DNA of 64,000 bases from Saccharothrix saharensis (GCF_006716745.1 NZ_VFPP01000001.1:6521386-6585385), one strand, 5' to 3'. Shown: positions 24,554 to 32,398, counted from the stretch's first letter. The notes: generated by a model not told the origin, from the letters alone. Numbers and translations: made by a program.

Positions 24554-25653
24554 GGCCGATCGGCGACCGGGTCGAGATCGGCGACCTGCCCCTGCGGGAC
24601 GACCTGCGCGGCCGTACACCGTACGGCGCGCCTCAGCTGGACGTGCCCGTCCGGCTGAACACCAACGAGAACCCGTACCCGCCGACGCCCGCCCTGGTGG
24701 AGGACGTGGTGCGCGAGGTGGCGGCCATCGCGGGCGAGCTGCACCGCTACCCGGACCGGGACGCGGTGGCGCTGCGCGAGGACCTGGCCGCCTACCTGGG
24801 CTCGTCCACCGGCGTGCCGCTGACCTCGGCGAACCTGTGGGCGGCGAACGGGTCGAACGAGGTGCTCCAGCAGATCCTCCAGGCGTTCGGCGGGCCGGGC
24901 CGGTCGGCGCTGGGCTTCGAGCCGTCGTACTCGATGCACCCGATCATCGCCGCGGGCACGCGCACCGAGTGGGCGCCGACACCGCGTCGCGCGGACTTCT
25001 CGCTGGACGTGGCGAAGGCGGCCTCGATCGTGGCCGAACGCGCGCCCGACGTCGTGTTCGTGACCAGCCCGAACAACCCGACCGGGCAGAGCCTGCCGCT
25101 TCCCGACCTGCGCGTGCTGATCGAGGCCGCGCCCGGCGTGGTCGTGGTGGACGAGGCGTACGCGGAGTTCTCGTCGCGACCCAGCGCGGTGGCGCTGCTG
25201 GCGGACCACCCGGCGAAGCTGATCGTCAGCCGGACCATGAGCAAGGCGTTCGCGTTCGCGGGCGGCCGGCTGGGCTACCTCGCCGCCGCGCCCGCCGTGG
25301 TGGACGCGTTGCAGCTGGTGCGATTGCCGTACCACCTGTCGGCGCTGACGCAGGCTGCGGCGCGGGCGTCGTTGCGGCACGCGGCGGAGACGCTCGGGTC
25401 GGTGGCGAAGCTGGCGGCCGAGCGGGACCGGGTGGTGGACTCGCTCGTGGGCCTGGGCTTCTCGGTGGTCCCGAGCGACGCGAACTTCGTGCTGTTCGGG
25501 TGGTTCGAGGACGCGCACGCCACGTGGCGGTCGTATCTGGAACGCGGTGTGCTGATCAGGGACGTCGGCATCGCCGGACATCTGCGGGTGACGGTCGGCA
25601 CTCCGGAGGAGAACGACGCGTTCCTCGCGGCGAGCAAGGAGGTTGGCCGGTGA
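24550..25653 (+). CDS. hisC: histidinol-phosphate aminotransferase
   Basis: PLP enzyme of 367 residues that makes histidinol phosphate from imidazole-acetol phosphate. Seen: LNTNENPYPP, ANGSNEVLQQI for PLP phosphate, TSPNNPTGQ, VVVDEAYAEF, and the Schiff-base lysine in SRTMSKAFAFAGGRLGY. Overlaps hisD by ATGA, and the hisB GTG overlaps its stop by 4 bases. Confidence 0.96.
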   Translation: MRPIGDRVEIGDLPLRDDLRGRTPYGAPQLDVPVRLNTNENPYPPTPALVEDVVREVAAIAGELHRYPDRDAVALREDLAAYLGSSTGVPLTSANLWAANGSNEVLQQILQAFGGPGRSALGFEPSYSMHPIIAAGTRTEWAPTPRRADFSLDVAKAASIVAERAPDVVFVTSPNNPTGQSLPLPDLRVLIEAAPGVVVVDEAYAEFSSRPSAVALLADHPAKLIVSRTMSKAFAFAGGRLGYLAAAPAVVDALQLVRLPYHLSALTQAAARASLRHAAETLGSVAKLAAERDRVVDSLVGLGFSVVPSDANFVLFGWFEDAHATWRSYLERGVLIRDVGIAGHLRVTVGTPEENDAFLAASKEVGR

Positions 25654-26249
25654 ACAGGGTCGGCAAGGTGGAGCGGACCACCAAGGAGTCGTCGGTGTAC
25701 GTCGAGGTGGACCTCGACGGCACCGGGCGGGTCGAGATCGCGACGGGGGTGCCGTTCTACGACCACATGCTGACGGCGCTGGGCGTGCACGGGTCGTTGG
25801 ACCTCGTCGTCCGGGCGACCGGCGACGTGGAGATCGACGCGCACCACACCGTGGAGGACGTGGCGATCGTGCTCGGGCAGGCGTTGCGGGAGGCGTTGGG
25901 GGACAAGGCGGGCATCCGCCGGTTCGGCGACGCGTGGATCCCGATGGACGAGACGCTGGCGCACGCGGCGGTGGACGTGTCGGGGCGGCCGTACTGCGTG
26001 CACGTGGGCGAGCCGGAGCAGTTCACCACCTTCACGATCGGCGGCAACTACCCGTTCGTGCTCAACCGGCACGTGTTCGACTCGCTGGCGTTCCACGCGG
26101 GGATCGCGCTGCACGTGCGGGTGGAGTACGGGCGCGACCCGCACCACATCGCCGAGGCGCAGTTCAAGGCGATCGCGCGGGCGCTGCGCGCGGCCGTCGA
26201 GCCGGACCCGCGCGTGGGTGGCGTGCCGTCGACCAAGGGCGTCCTGTAG
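25650..26249 (+). CDS. hisB: imidazoleglycerol-phosphate dehydratase
   Basis: Manganese-dependent dehydratase of 199 residues, the monofunctional type usual in actinobacteria (no phosphatase domain). Seen: both repeated metal motifs, FYDHMLTALGVHG with DAHHTVEDVAI in the first half and HVFDSLAFHAG with DPHHIAEAQFKA in the second. GTG 25650 has AAGGAGG close upstream. The stop codon is directly followed by the ATG of a small membrane-protein gene. Confidence 0.97.
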   Translation: MNRVGKVERTTKESSVYVEVDLDGTGRVEIATGVPFYDHMLTALGVHGSLDLVVRATGDVEIDAHHTVEDVAIVLGQALREALGDKAGIRRFGDAWIPMDETLAHAAVDVSGRPYCVHVGEPEQFTTFTIGGNYPFVLNRHVFDSLAFHAGIALHVRVEYGRDPHHIAEAQFKAIARALRAAVEPDPRVGGVPSTKGVL

Positions 26250-26405
26250 ATGCCCAAGGAGTACGTGGTCATCGGCTTGATCGCGCTGGCCGGTTTCCTG
26301 GGCGGCGGCGTCTACAGCACGTGGAAGACGGCCCGCGGCCTGGCGGTCGTCCTGCTGGTCCTGACCGTGGTCGCCGTGGGCGCCGCCATCGCCTGGCTGC
26401 TCTGA
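26250..26405 (+). CDS. small two-helix membrane protein after hisB
   Basis: A 51-residue frame with ATG immediately after the hisB TAG. It is almost entirely two hydrophobic segments, VVIGLIALAGFLGGGVY and LAVVLLVLTVVAVGAAIAWLL, joined by a short basic turn (STWKTARG). No family is recognised. The zero-base spacing, good third-position bias and clean hairpin topology make it likely to be a real gene co-translated with hisB. Function unknown. Confidence 0.7.
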   Translation: MPKEYVVIGLIALAGFLGGGVYSTWKTARGLAVVLLVLTVVAVGAAIAWLL

Positions 26406-26416
26406 CCCGGACGTCG

Positions 26417-26512
26417 GACTCTCGCGAGAGTCGAACGCTCAGGTCCCGAGAGTCGAACGCTCAGGTCCCGAGAGTCGAACGCTCAGGACCCGAGAGTCGA
26501 ACGCTCAGGACC
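26417..26512. repeat. tandem array, four 22-bp units with a 16-bp palindrome at the head
   Basis: Units at 26425-26446, 26447-26468, 26469-26490 and 26491-26512, each CGAGAGTCGAACGCTC plus AGGTCC or AGGACC; a degenerate fifth unit follows to about 26533. The first unit overlaps the perfect palindrome GACTCTCG-CGAGAGTC at 26417-26432. There are no spacers, so this is not a CRISPR array. It lies between the small membrane-protein gene and tetR. It may act as a terminator or protein-binding array. Confidence 0.9.
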
Positions 26513-26576
26513 GGTGAGTTCGACGTTCGGGACGGTTGGGCGCGGGCGGTTCGGCGTTCTGCGTATGGTTGGTCAC

Positions 26577-27167
26577 ATGTCGTCACCGGCTGAGGCCGCC
26601 ACCATCGTCGGTCGTCGTCGGGAGCGGGCCGACGCCGCCCGCAACCGGGCCCGGGTGCTCGCCGCCGCGGAAGAGGTGTTCGCCGCGGCCGGTGGGGCGG
26701 TCGGCGTGACGATGGAGGACATCGCCCGGGCCGCGGGCGTGGGTCGGGCGACGCTCTACCGGCGCTACCCGGACACGACGTCGATCGCGCAGGCGCTGCT
26801 GGACGAGCACGAGGCCGACATCCAGGACCGCATCCTCACCGGGCCGCCGCCGCTGGGGCCGGGCGCGCCGCCCGACGAGCGGCTGGCCGCGTTCTACCGG
26901 ACCATGGTCGGCCTGCTGGAACGGCACCTGCACCTGGTGCTCGGCGCGGAGACGGGCCGGGCCCGGTTCCGGGCGGGCGCCTACGGCTTCTGGCGGCGTC
27001 ACGTCGCCGCGCTGGTGGACGGCGCGCCCACCGCCGTGGTGGACGCCCTGATGGCACCGCTGGCCCCCGAGGTCTACCAGTACCAAAGACACGTGCGGGG
27101 GCTCGGCCCGGACGAGGTCGTCGCGGGCCTCGACTGGCTCACGAGACGTGTTCTCGCAGGTAGTTAG
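26577..27167 (+). CDS. TetR family regulator
   Basis: A 196-residue regulator. The N-terminal helix-turn-helix is at about 20-65: NRARVLAAAEEVF, VTMEDIARAAGVGRATLYRRYP. The ligand domain is short (about 130 residues) and of unknown specificity. ATG 26577 is 8 bases after a possible -10 TATGGT (26564-26569), so a leaderless start is plausible; ATG 26565 is an alternative. The last 29 bases overlap the convergent kptA. The target may be itself or neighbours; nothing adjacent is an obvious efflux gene. Confidence 0.85.
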   Translation: MSSPAEAATIVGRRRERADAARNRARVLAAAEEVFAAAGGAVGVTMEDIARAAGVGRATLYRRYPDTTSIAQALLDEHEADIQDRILTGPPPLGPGAPPDERLAAFYRTMVGLLERHLHLVLGAETGRARFRAGAYGFWRRHVAALVDGAPTAVVDALMAPLAPEVYQYQRHVRGLGPDEVVAGLDWLTRRVLAGS

Positions 27168-27654
27168 CGGGCACGACGGGCACCAGCCACACGCCGTTGG
27201 CGCTGACCCGGAACTCGTGGCCGTCGGCGGCCATCGCGGCGGCGTCGACCGCCAGCACCACCGGCTTGCCCCGGCGTGACCCGACCCGAACGGCCGTCTC
27301 GACGGTCGCGGACAGGTGCACGTCGTGCCGTGCCATCGGCCGCAGCCCGTCGCGGAAGATGTCGGGCAGGAACCGGCCCACCGTCCCGTGGTACAGCTCG
27401 GCGGGCGGCTCGGCCACCGGCAGGTCCAGCGACACCTCGACGGTGTGCCCCTGGTTGGCGCGGATGCGCCCGTCCTCGATCGCGAACCGCTGCTTGTCGT
27501 TGTCCGCCACGACCTCCAGCACCTGCGCCTCGGTCACGCCCAGGGCGCGGACGAACTCGTCCAGGTCCACCCAGCCCGCCGGGTCCAGGGTCAGGCCGAG
27601 CCGCTGCGGGTCGTGGCGGAGCGCCTTCGCCATCCGCTTCGACAAGCGGACCAT
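27139..27654 (-). CDS. kptA: RNA 2'-phosphotransferase, KptA/Tpt1 family
   Basis: About 171 residues from ATG 27654. Seen: RLSKRMAKALRHDPQRLGL with the conserved Arg-His, KQRFAIEDGRIRANQGH, LYHGTVGRFLP and the C-terminal ADGHEFRVSANGVWL. In fungi Tpt1 removes the splice-junction 2'-phosphate of tRNA in an NAD-dependent reaction; bacteria keep the enzyme although they lack that splicing route, and its native substrate is uncertain. GTG 27672 and GTG 27696 are possible longer starts. Convergent overlap of 29 bases with tetR. Confidence 0.9.
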   Translation of the reverse strand: MVRLSKRMAKALRHDPQRLGLTLDPAGWVDLDEFVRALGVTEAQVLEVVADNDKQRFAIEDGRIRANQGHTVEVSLDLPVAEPPAELYHGTVGRFLPDIFRDGLRPMARHDVHLSATVETAVRVGSRRGKPVVLAVDAAAMAADGHEFRVSANGVWLVPVVPANYLREHVS

Positions 27655-27705
27655 CTGCTTCTTCTCTTGCACGACCTCCAGTGCACCACGGCCCACAACC
27701 GCATT

Positions 27706-28167
27706 TCAGGTGCCGCCCTCCAGCGCGGGCTTGAGCTTGGGCGCGCCCGGCCCGTCGGCGGCCTGCTCGTCGTCGAAGTTGTGGAGGGTGCAACTGCGCA
27801 GCGACAGGCAGCCGCACCCGATGCACGACGTCAGCCGGTCGCGCAGCCGCCGCAGCGCGTCGATCCGGGCGTCCAGCTCCAACTGCCAGGTCGCCGACAG
27901 CCTGCTCCAGTCGGACTTGGTCGGCGTGCGGTTGTCCGGCAGCGTCGCCAGCGCGGCGTGCACGTCCTCCAGGGACAGTCCCACCCGCTGCGCGGTGCGG
28001 ATGAACGCCAACCGCCGCAGCACGTGCCGCGGGTACCGGCGCTGGTTGCCCGACGTCCGCTCGGACGTGATCAGCCCGCGTTCCTCGTAGAACCTCAGCG
28101 CGGTGTGCGGCACCCCGCTGCGCTCGGCCACCTGACCGATGGTCAACATATCCGGCAACTTGCTCAC
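27706..28167 (-). CDS. soxR: redox-sensing MerR family regulator SoxR
   Basis: A 153-residue MerR protein: helix-turn-helix MLTIGQVAERSGVPHTALRFYEERGLI, dimerisation helix about residues 80-115, then the [2Fe-2S] site CIGCGCLSLRSC with the exact SoxR spacing C-x2-C-x-C-x5-C. In actinomycetes SoxR responds to redox-active metabolites rather than superoxide. It is divergent from a split transketolase with a SoxR-like box between them. Confidence 0.94.
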   Translation of the reverse strand: MSKLPDMLTIGQVAERSGVPHTALRFYEERGLITSERTSGNQRRYPRHVLRRLAFIRTAQRVGLSLEDVHAALATLPDNRTPTKSDWSRLSATWQLELDARIDALRRLRDRLTSCIGCGCLSLRSCTLHNFDDEQAADGPGAPKLKPALEGGT

Positions 28168-28187
28168 GAACGGATGGTAGTGCTTGA

Positions 28188-28205
28188 CCTCGACTTAAGT
28201 CGAAG
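28188..28205. promoter_or_regulatory. SoxR box between soxR and the transketolase genes
   Basis: CCTCGACTTAAGTCGAAG contains the perfect 14-bp palindrome TCGACTTAAGTCGA (28190-28203) and agrees with the enterobacterial SoxR site CCTCAAGTTAACTTGAGG at most positions. TTGACC (28184-28189) directly abuts it and can be the -35 of the rightward promoter, the usual geometry in which SoxR acts on an elongated spacer. Confidence 0.65.
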
Positions 28206-28220
28206 TTGTCTCGTGGGGTC

Positions 28221-28916
28221 ATGGCAGTCAAGGAGAAGTCGGGCTTCGCGGAGATCCCCGCGCTGTTCCGGCGGATGACAGGGGACGAGAAGCACGAGTG
28301 GGCGGCGGCGTCCACGTTGGACGTGCTGTGGGTGCTCTACGACCGGGTGCTGGACGTCTCGCCGGACCGGGTGGACGACCCGGACCGCGACCGGTTCCTG
28401 CTGTCCAAGGGGCACGGCCCGATGGCGTACTACGCCGTGCTGGCCGCGAAGGGCTACCTCGAGCCGTCCACGTTGGACACCTGGACGGCGTGGGACTCGC
28501 CGCTGGGCCAGCACCCGGACCGCGTGCTGGTCAACGGGGTGGAGATCAGCAGCGGCTCGCTGGGGCACGGCCTGCCGATCGCCGTCGGCACCGCGCTCGG
28601 CCTGCGCCTGCAGGGCCGGACGGCGCGGACGTTCGTGCTGGTCGGCGACGCGGAGCTGGACGAGGGGAGCAACCACGAGGCCATCGCGCTGGCCGGGCGG
28701 CTCGGCCTGGACCGGCTGGTGACCGTGGTGGTGGACAACGCCTCCGGTACGCACGGGTGGCCCGGCGGGGTGGCGAAGCGGTTCGAGGTCGAGGGCTGGC
28801 AGTCCTCCACAGTGGACGGGCGGGACCAGGAGGCGCTGCACGCCGCGTTCACGCAGGAGCACCCCGGCCGGCCGTTGGTCGTGGTGGCGGAGATCCGCGA
28901 GGGGGAACAACGATGA
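28221..28916 (+). CDS. transketolase, N-terminal (thiamine diphosphate-binding) subunit
   Basis: A 231-residue half-transketolase. Seen: LLSKGHGPMAYYAVLAAKG, GSLGHGLPIAVGTALGLRL, and the ThDP/Mg motif GDAELDEGSNHEA with VVVDNA following. Residues equivalent to the pyrimidine-binding half are on the next gene. Split transketolases occur in archaea and in many bacteria, often in special sugar pathways. ATG 28221 was chosen; the upstream TTG 28206 is close to the SoxR box. Coupled to the second subunit by ATGA. Confidence 0.9.
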   Translation: MAVKEKSGFAEIPALFRRMTGDEKHEWAAASTLDVLWVLYDRVLDVSPDRVDDPDRDRFLLSKGHGPMAYYAVLAAKGYLEPSTLDTWTAWDSPLGQHPDRVLVNGVEISSGSLGHGLPIAVGTALGLRLQGRTARTFVLVGDAELDEGSNHEAIALAGRLGLDRLVTVVVDNASGTHGWPGGVAKRFEVEGWQSSTVDGRDQEALHAAFTQEHPGRPLVVVAEIREGEQR

Positions 28917-29812
28917 CGTCGATGCGGCAGGTGTTCGTGGACACCGTCGAGGACGTGATGCGGCACGACCCGCGGGTCGCGGTCGTGCTCGCGGAGATCT
29001 CGCGGGACGCGTTCGCACCGCACGAGCGGGTGATCAACGTCGGCATCCGCGAGCAGGCCATGGTCGGGGTGGGCGCGGGCCTGGCGCTGAGCGGGCTGCG
29101 GCCCGTCGTGCACACCTACGCGCCGTTCCTGGTCGAGCGGCCGTTCGAGCAGGTCAAGCTGGACTTCGGGCACCAGGACCTGGGTGGCGTGCTGGTCAGC
29201 ATCGGCGGTTCGTACGACGACCCGGTGTGGGGCCGCACGCACCAGGCGCCCGGTGACGTGGCGCTGTTCGACACGCTGCCGGGGTGGACGGTCCGCGTGC
29301 CCGGCCACCCGGAGGAGGTGGCGCCGATCGTGCGGGACGCGCTGGCGCGGGAGGACCGGCTCTACATCCGGCTCTCGCTGCGGCAGAACGCCGCGCCGCA
29401 CCCGGTGGTCGAGGGGTTCACGGAGGTGCGGCGCGGCGCGCGGGGCGTGGTGGTGGCGGTCGGACCGATGCTCGACACGGTGCTGGAGGCCACCGGGGAC
29501 GCCGACGTGACGGTGCTCTACGCGACCACCGTGCGGCCGTTCGACGCGGCCGGGCTGCGGGCGGCGGTGGACCGCGCCGACCGGGCAGACGTGCTGCTGG
29601 TCGAGCCGTACCTGGAGGGCACGTCCGCGCACCCGGCGGCCGAGGCGCTGGCCGACGTGCCGCACCGGCTGCGGTCGCTGGGCGTGCGGCGGGACGCCGA
29701 GCTGCGGGCCTACGGCACGGCCGAGGACCACGATTCGGCGCACGACCTGGACGTGCTCGGCGTCGCCGCGGCCGTGCGTCGGATGTTCGGGCACCCGGTC
29801 GCTGCGGCATGA
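28913..29812 (+). CDS. transketolase, C-terminal subunit
   Basis: A 299-residue partner of the preceding gene. Seen: the cofactor-activating stretch GIREQAMVGVGAGLALSG, VHTYAPFLVERPFEQVKLDF, GRTHQAPGDVALFDTLPG, and a transketolase C-terminal domain from about residue 180. Together the two chains form one ThDP active site that moves two-carbon ketol groups between sugar phosphates. The SoxR-type promoter suggests redox-dependent production, for example to raise pentose-phosphate flux and NADPH; this is inference. Confidence 0.9.
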   Translation: MTSMRQVFVDTVEDVMRHDPRVAVVLAEISRDAFAPHERVINVGIREQAMVGVGAGLALSGLRPVVHTYAPFLVERPFEQVKLDFGHQDLGGVLVSIGGSYDDPVWGRTHQAPGDVALFDTLPGWTVRVPGHPEEVAPIVRDALAREDRLYIRLSLRQNAAPHPVVEGFTEVRRGARGVVVAVGPMLDTVLEATGDADVTVLYATTVRPFDAAGLRAAVDRADRADVLLVEPYLEGTSAHPAAEALADVPHRLRSLGVRRDAELRAYGTAEDHDSAHDLDVLGVAAAVRRMFGHPVAAA

Positions 29813-29821
29813 TCTCTGCCT

Positions 29822-30292
29822 GTGAGCGTGCCGAGAACCCTCATCTGGACACCCGCGCCGACCGCGGAGCTGCAGCTGAACCTGCACCGCGCCGCCGCGG
29901 GCCCCGCGGCACTCGTCCCGGTGGCCTCCGGGACGGTGCTGCTGCCGCGCAGGCAGATCGGGTTCCCGGCGGCGTGCCGGCTGGCCGAGCAGGTGCGGGA
30001 GACCGGCGTGGCGGCACTGCTGCTGCGCTGGTCCCCCACCGCCGAGGTGTGGACCGACGGTGACCGGGCGGGCTCCACCGGCTCGGCGCGGCGGCTGGTC
30101 GGCCTGCTGCGCTGGTGGCGCCTGGAGGCCCGGCCGCGCCCGGTCGACCTGCCCGCGGACGTCGCCGAGGTGCGGTCCCTGGTGGACGAGGGCCGCGCCG
30201 ACACCTGGGTGACCGCCCTGCCGGACCGCGCCGGCCTGCCCATCAACACCGTCCTGCCGGTGGTTCCCGTCACCCAGGGCGGACTCGCCTGA
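29822..30292 (+). CDS. hypothetical protein upstream of hisH
   Basis: A 156-residue protein from GTG 29822, ending 37 bases before hisH. It is rich in Ala, Arg, Leu and Val, with no signal peptide or membrane helix. Segments such as LLRWWRLEARPRP and VRSLVDEGRADTWVTALPDRAG look like a compact globular protein. I do not recognise the family. Third-position bias is normal for the genome, so it is probably real. Position suggests nothing firm beyond a link to the following histidine genes. Confidence 0.6.
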   Translation: MSVPRTLIWTPAPTAELQLNLHRAAAGPAALVPVASGTVLLPRRQIGFPAACRLAEQVRETGVAALLLRWSPTAEVWTDGDRAGSTGSARRLVGLLRWWRLEARPRPVDLPADVAEVRSLVDEGRADTWVTALPDRAGLPINTVLPVVPVTQGGLA

Positions 30293-30317
30293 TCCGTGTC
30301 TGGGCTGGTCGGCCTAG

Positions 30318-30323
30318 TAGGCT
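30318..30323 (+). promoter_or_regulatory. -10 box of hisH
   Basis: TAGGCT, six bases before the GTG start at 30330. With a usual start site 6-8 bases after the hexamer the message would begin at the start codon. Confidence 0.5.
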
Positions 30324-30329
30324 GGTCCC

Positions 30330-30965
30330 GTGCCCAAGGTCGTTGTGCTGGACTACGGATTCGGCAACATCCGCTCCGCCGAGCGCGCGCTCCAGCGCGT
30401 CGGCGCCGACGTGGAGGTGACCGCCGACCACCGGGCCGCGCTCGACGCCGACGGCCTGGTCGTGCCCGGTGTCGGCGCGTTCGCCGCCTGCATGGCCGGG
30501 TTGGACGCGATCAAGGGCGGCCGGCTCATCGGTCAGCGGCTCGCCGGGGGCCGTCCCGTGCTGGGCATCTGCGTGGGCATGCAGATCCTGTTCGAGCGGG
30601 GCATCGAGCACGGCGTGCTCACCGAGGGCTGCGGCGAGTGGCCGGGCACGGTGGAGCGGCTGGAGGCACCCGTCGTGCCGCACATGGGCTGGAACACCGT
30701 CCGCGCGCCCGAGGACACCCGGTTGTTCGCCGGCCTCGACGCGGACACCCGCTACTACTTCGTGCACTCCTACGGCGTGCGCAGGTGGGACCTGCCCGGG
30801 TCCGACGCGTTGCGCGCGCCGACGGTGACGTGGGCCGAGCACGGCGGTGACGAGTTCGTCGCGGCGGTGGAGAACGGGCCGCTGTGGGCGACCCAGTTCC
30901 ACCCCGAGAAGTCCGGCGACGCGGGCGCGCACCTGCTGGAGAACTGGCTCAAGAGCGTCAACTAG
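30330..30965 (+). CDS. hisH: imidazole glycerol phosphate synthase, glutamine amidotransferase subunit
   Basis: A 211-residue class I amidotransferase that supplies ammonia to HisF. Seen: VVLDYGFGNIRSAERAL, oxyanion region VPGVGAF, nucleophile Cys in LGICVGMQILFE, and His-Glu in QFHPEKSG. GTG 30330 is near a TAGGCT box. Partner hisF lies about 3 kb downstream, separated by unrelated genes. Confidence 0.97.
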   Translation: MPKVVVLDYGFGNIRSAERALQRVGADVEVTADHRAALDADGLVVPGVGAFAACMAGLDAIKGGRLIGQRLAGGRPVLGICVGMQILFERGIEHGVLTEGCGEWPGTVERLEAPVVPHMGWNTVRAPEDTRLFAGLDADTRYYFVHSYGVRRWDLPGSDALRAPTVTWAEHGGDEFVAAVENGPLWATQFHPEKSGDAGAHLLENWLKSVN

Positions 30966-30968
30966 GCT
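30963..30968 (+). promoter_or_regulatory. -10 box of priA
   Basis: TAGGCT overlaps the hisH stop codon and ends 6 bases before GTG 30975, so priA may have its own leaderless promoter in addition to read-through from hisH. Confidence 0.45.
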
Positions 30969-30974
30969 GAACGC

Positions 30975-31709
30975 GTGACTTTCACGCTGCTCCCGGCCGT
31001 TGACGTGGCCGATGGCCGGGCCGTTCGGCTCGTGCAGGGCGAGGCCGGCACCGAGACCAACTACGGCGACCCGCTGGAAGCCGCGCGCGCGTGGCAGCGC
31101 GACGGCGCGGAGTGGGTGCACCTGGTCGACCTCGACGCCGCGTTCGGCCGCGGCGGCAACCGCGAGCTGCTGGCCCGCGTGGTCGGCGAGCTGGACGTCC
31201 GGGTCGAGCTGTCCGGCGGCATCCGCGACGACGAGTCGCTGGCCGCCGCGCTGGCGACCGGCTGCGCGCGGGTGAACCTGGGCACGGCCGCGCTGGAGGA
31301 CCCGGTGTGGTGCGCGAAGGTCGTGGCCGAGCACGGCGAGAAGGTCGCGGTCGGCCTGGACGTGCGGATCACCGAGCAGGGCCACCGGGTGGCGGCGCGC
31401 GGCTGGACGAAGGACGGCGGCGACCTGTGGGAGGTGCTGGAGCGGCTGGACCGCGACGGCTGCGCCCGCTACGTGGTCACCGACGTGGGCAAGGACGGCA
31501 CGCTCCAGGGCCCCAACGTGGACCTGCTGCGCGAGGTGTGCGCGCGGACCGACGCGCCGGTGATCGCCTCCGGCGGTGTGTCCAGCGTGGCCGACCTGGT
31601 GGCGCTGGCGGCGTTGTCCCGCGACGGTGTCGAAGGCGCGATCGTGGGCAAGGCGCTCTACGCGGGCGCGTTCACGCTCCCCGAGGCGCTGGCCGCGGTC
31701 CGCGGCTGA
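30975..31709 (+). CDS. priA: phosphoribosyl isomerase A (HisA, probably also TrpF)
   Basis: A 244-residue (beta/alpha)8 isomerase. Seen: LLPAVDVADGRAVRL with the first catalytic Asp, VDLDAAFGRG, VELSGGIRDD, the second Asp in VVTDVGKDGTLQGPN, and ASGGVSSVADL. Established: actinobacterial PriA catalyses both the HisA step and the TrpF step. This window carries trpE, trpC, trpB and trpA but no trpF, so the dual role is likely. The 3' end overlaps the convergent Clp-N gene by 38 bases. Confidence 0.95.
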   Translation: MTFTLLPAVDVADGRAVRLVQGEAGTETNYGDPLEAARAWQRDGAEWVHLVDLDAAFGRGGNRELLARVVGELDVRVELSGGIRDDESLAAALATGCARVNLGTAALEDPVWCAKVVAEHGEKVAVGLDVRITEQGHRVAARGWTKDGGDLWEVLERLDRDGCARYVVTDVGKDGTLQGPNVDLLREVCARTDAPVIASGGVSSVADLVALAALSRDGVEGAIVGKALYAGAFTLPEALAAVRG

Positions 31710-32397
31710 TCGCCGCCTCGATCTCCCGGACGACGTAGGACTGCGCCGCCTCCAGGGTCACGCCCGTGCGGTCGAGGGCCCTGGCGGCGGCGCCTTCGCC
31801 CTCGGCCAGCAGCCCGAGCAGCAGGTGCTCGGTGCCGACGAACGTGTGGCCGTGGCGCAGCGACGCCCGCACGGCCAGTTCCAGCGCCTTCTTGCAGTGC
31901 GCGGTGAACGGCTGCGGGTCGGGCCGCTGCCGGACCGCGCCGTCCAGCTCGGTCAGCACGGCCAGGCGCGTGGTGCCCTCCGCCGCCTCCAGCGCGGCGA
32001 TCGTCTTGGCGGCCAGCCCGCCGGACTCGTCGAGCAGGCCGAGCAGGAGGTGCTCGGTGCCGATGTGCTCGCTGAACCGGGCGTGGTGGCGGGCCAGCAC
32101 GACGACCCGCCGTGCCCGGTCGGTGTAGCGGTCGAAGCTCGGCTTCAGGTCCGGCGACTCACGGGGCACGAAGCGCTTCTGCGCGGCCTGCTTGGTGACG
32201 CCGATGCTATCGCCGATCTCGGTCCAGCTCGCGCCCGCGCGCCGCGCCTCGTCCACGAAGTGGCCGATGAGGTGGTCGCCCAGCTCGTCGAGCTGACCGC
32301 TCAGCTCCACGGCCGCGGTCAGCCTGCCCAGCACGTCGGCGTGCTCCGACGCGACGGTGACGATGAGGTCCGTGAGCTGGACGGGCGGCGCTACCAC
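31672..32397 (-). CDS. Clp N-domain protein with N-terminal helix-turn-helix
   Basis: A 241-residue protein. The first 75 residues contain a helix-turn-helix (GASWTEIGDSIGVTKQAAQKRF). They are followed by two Clp N-type repeats, each with the typical phrase (HIGTEHLLLGLLDESGG and FVGTEHLLLGLLAEGEG). There is no AAA+ module, so it is not a Clp ATPase. Fusion of a DNA-binding head to a ClpC-like substrate-recognition domain suggests a regulator that senses misfolded or tagged proteins or the protease itself; this is inference. GTG 32397; two identical dyads lie directly upstream. Confidence 0.87.
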   Translation of the reverse strand: MVAPPVQLTDLIVTVASEHADVLGRLTAAVELSGQLDELGDHLIGHFVDEARRAGASWTEIGDSIGVTKQAAQKRFVPRESPDLKPSFDRYTDRARRVVVLARHHARFSEHIGTEHLLLGLLDESGGLAAKTIAALEAAEGTTRLAVLTELDGAVRQRPDPQPFTAHCKKALELAVRASLRHGHTFVGTEHLLLGLLAEGEGAAARALDRTGVTLEAAQSYVVREIEAAISRGPRPAPRGA

Positions 32398-32398
32398 C

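Noticed and set aside
26425..26512. CRISPR array
   Set aside because: Units are contiguous 22-mers with no spacers and no cas genes are near.
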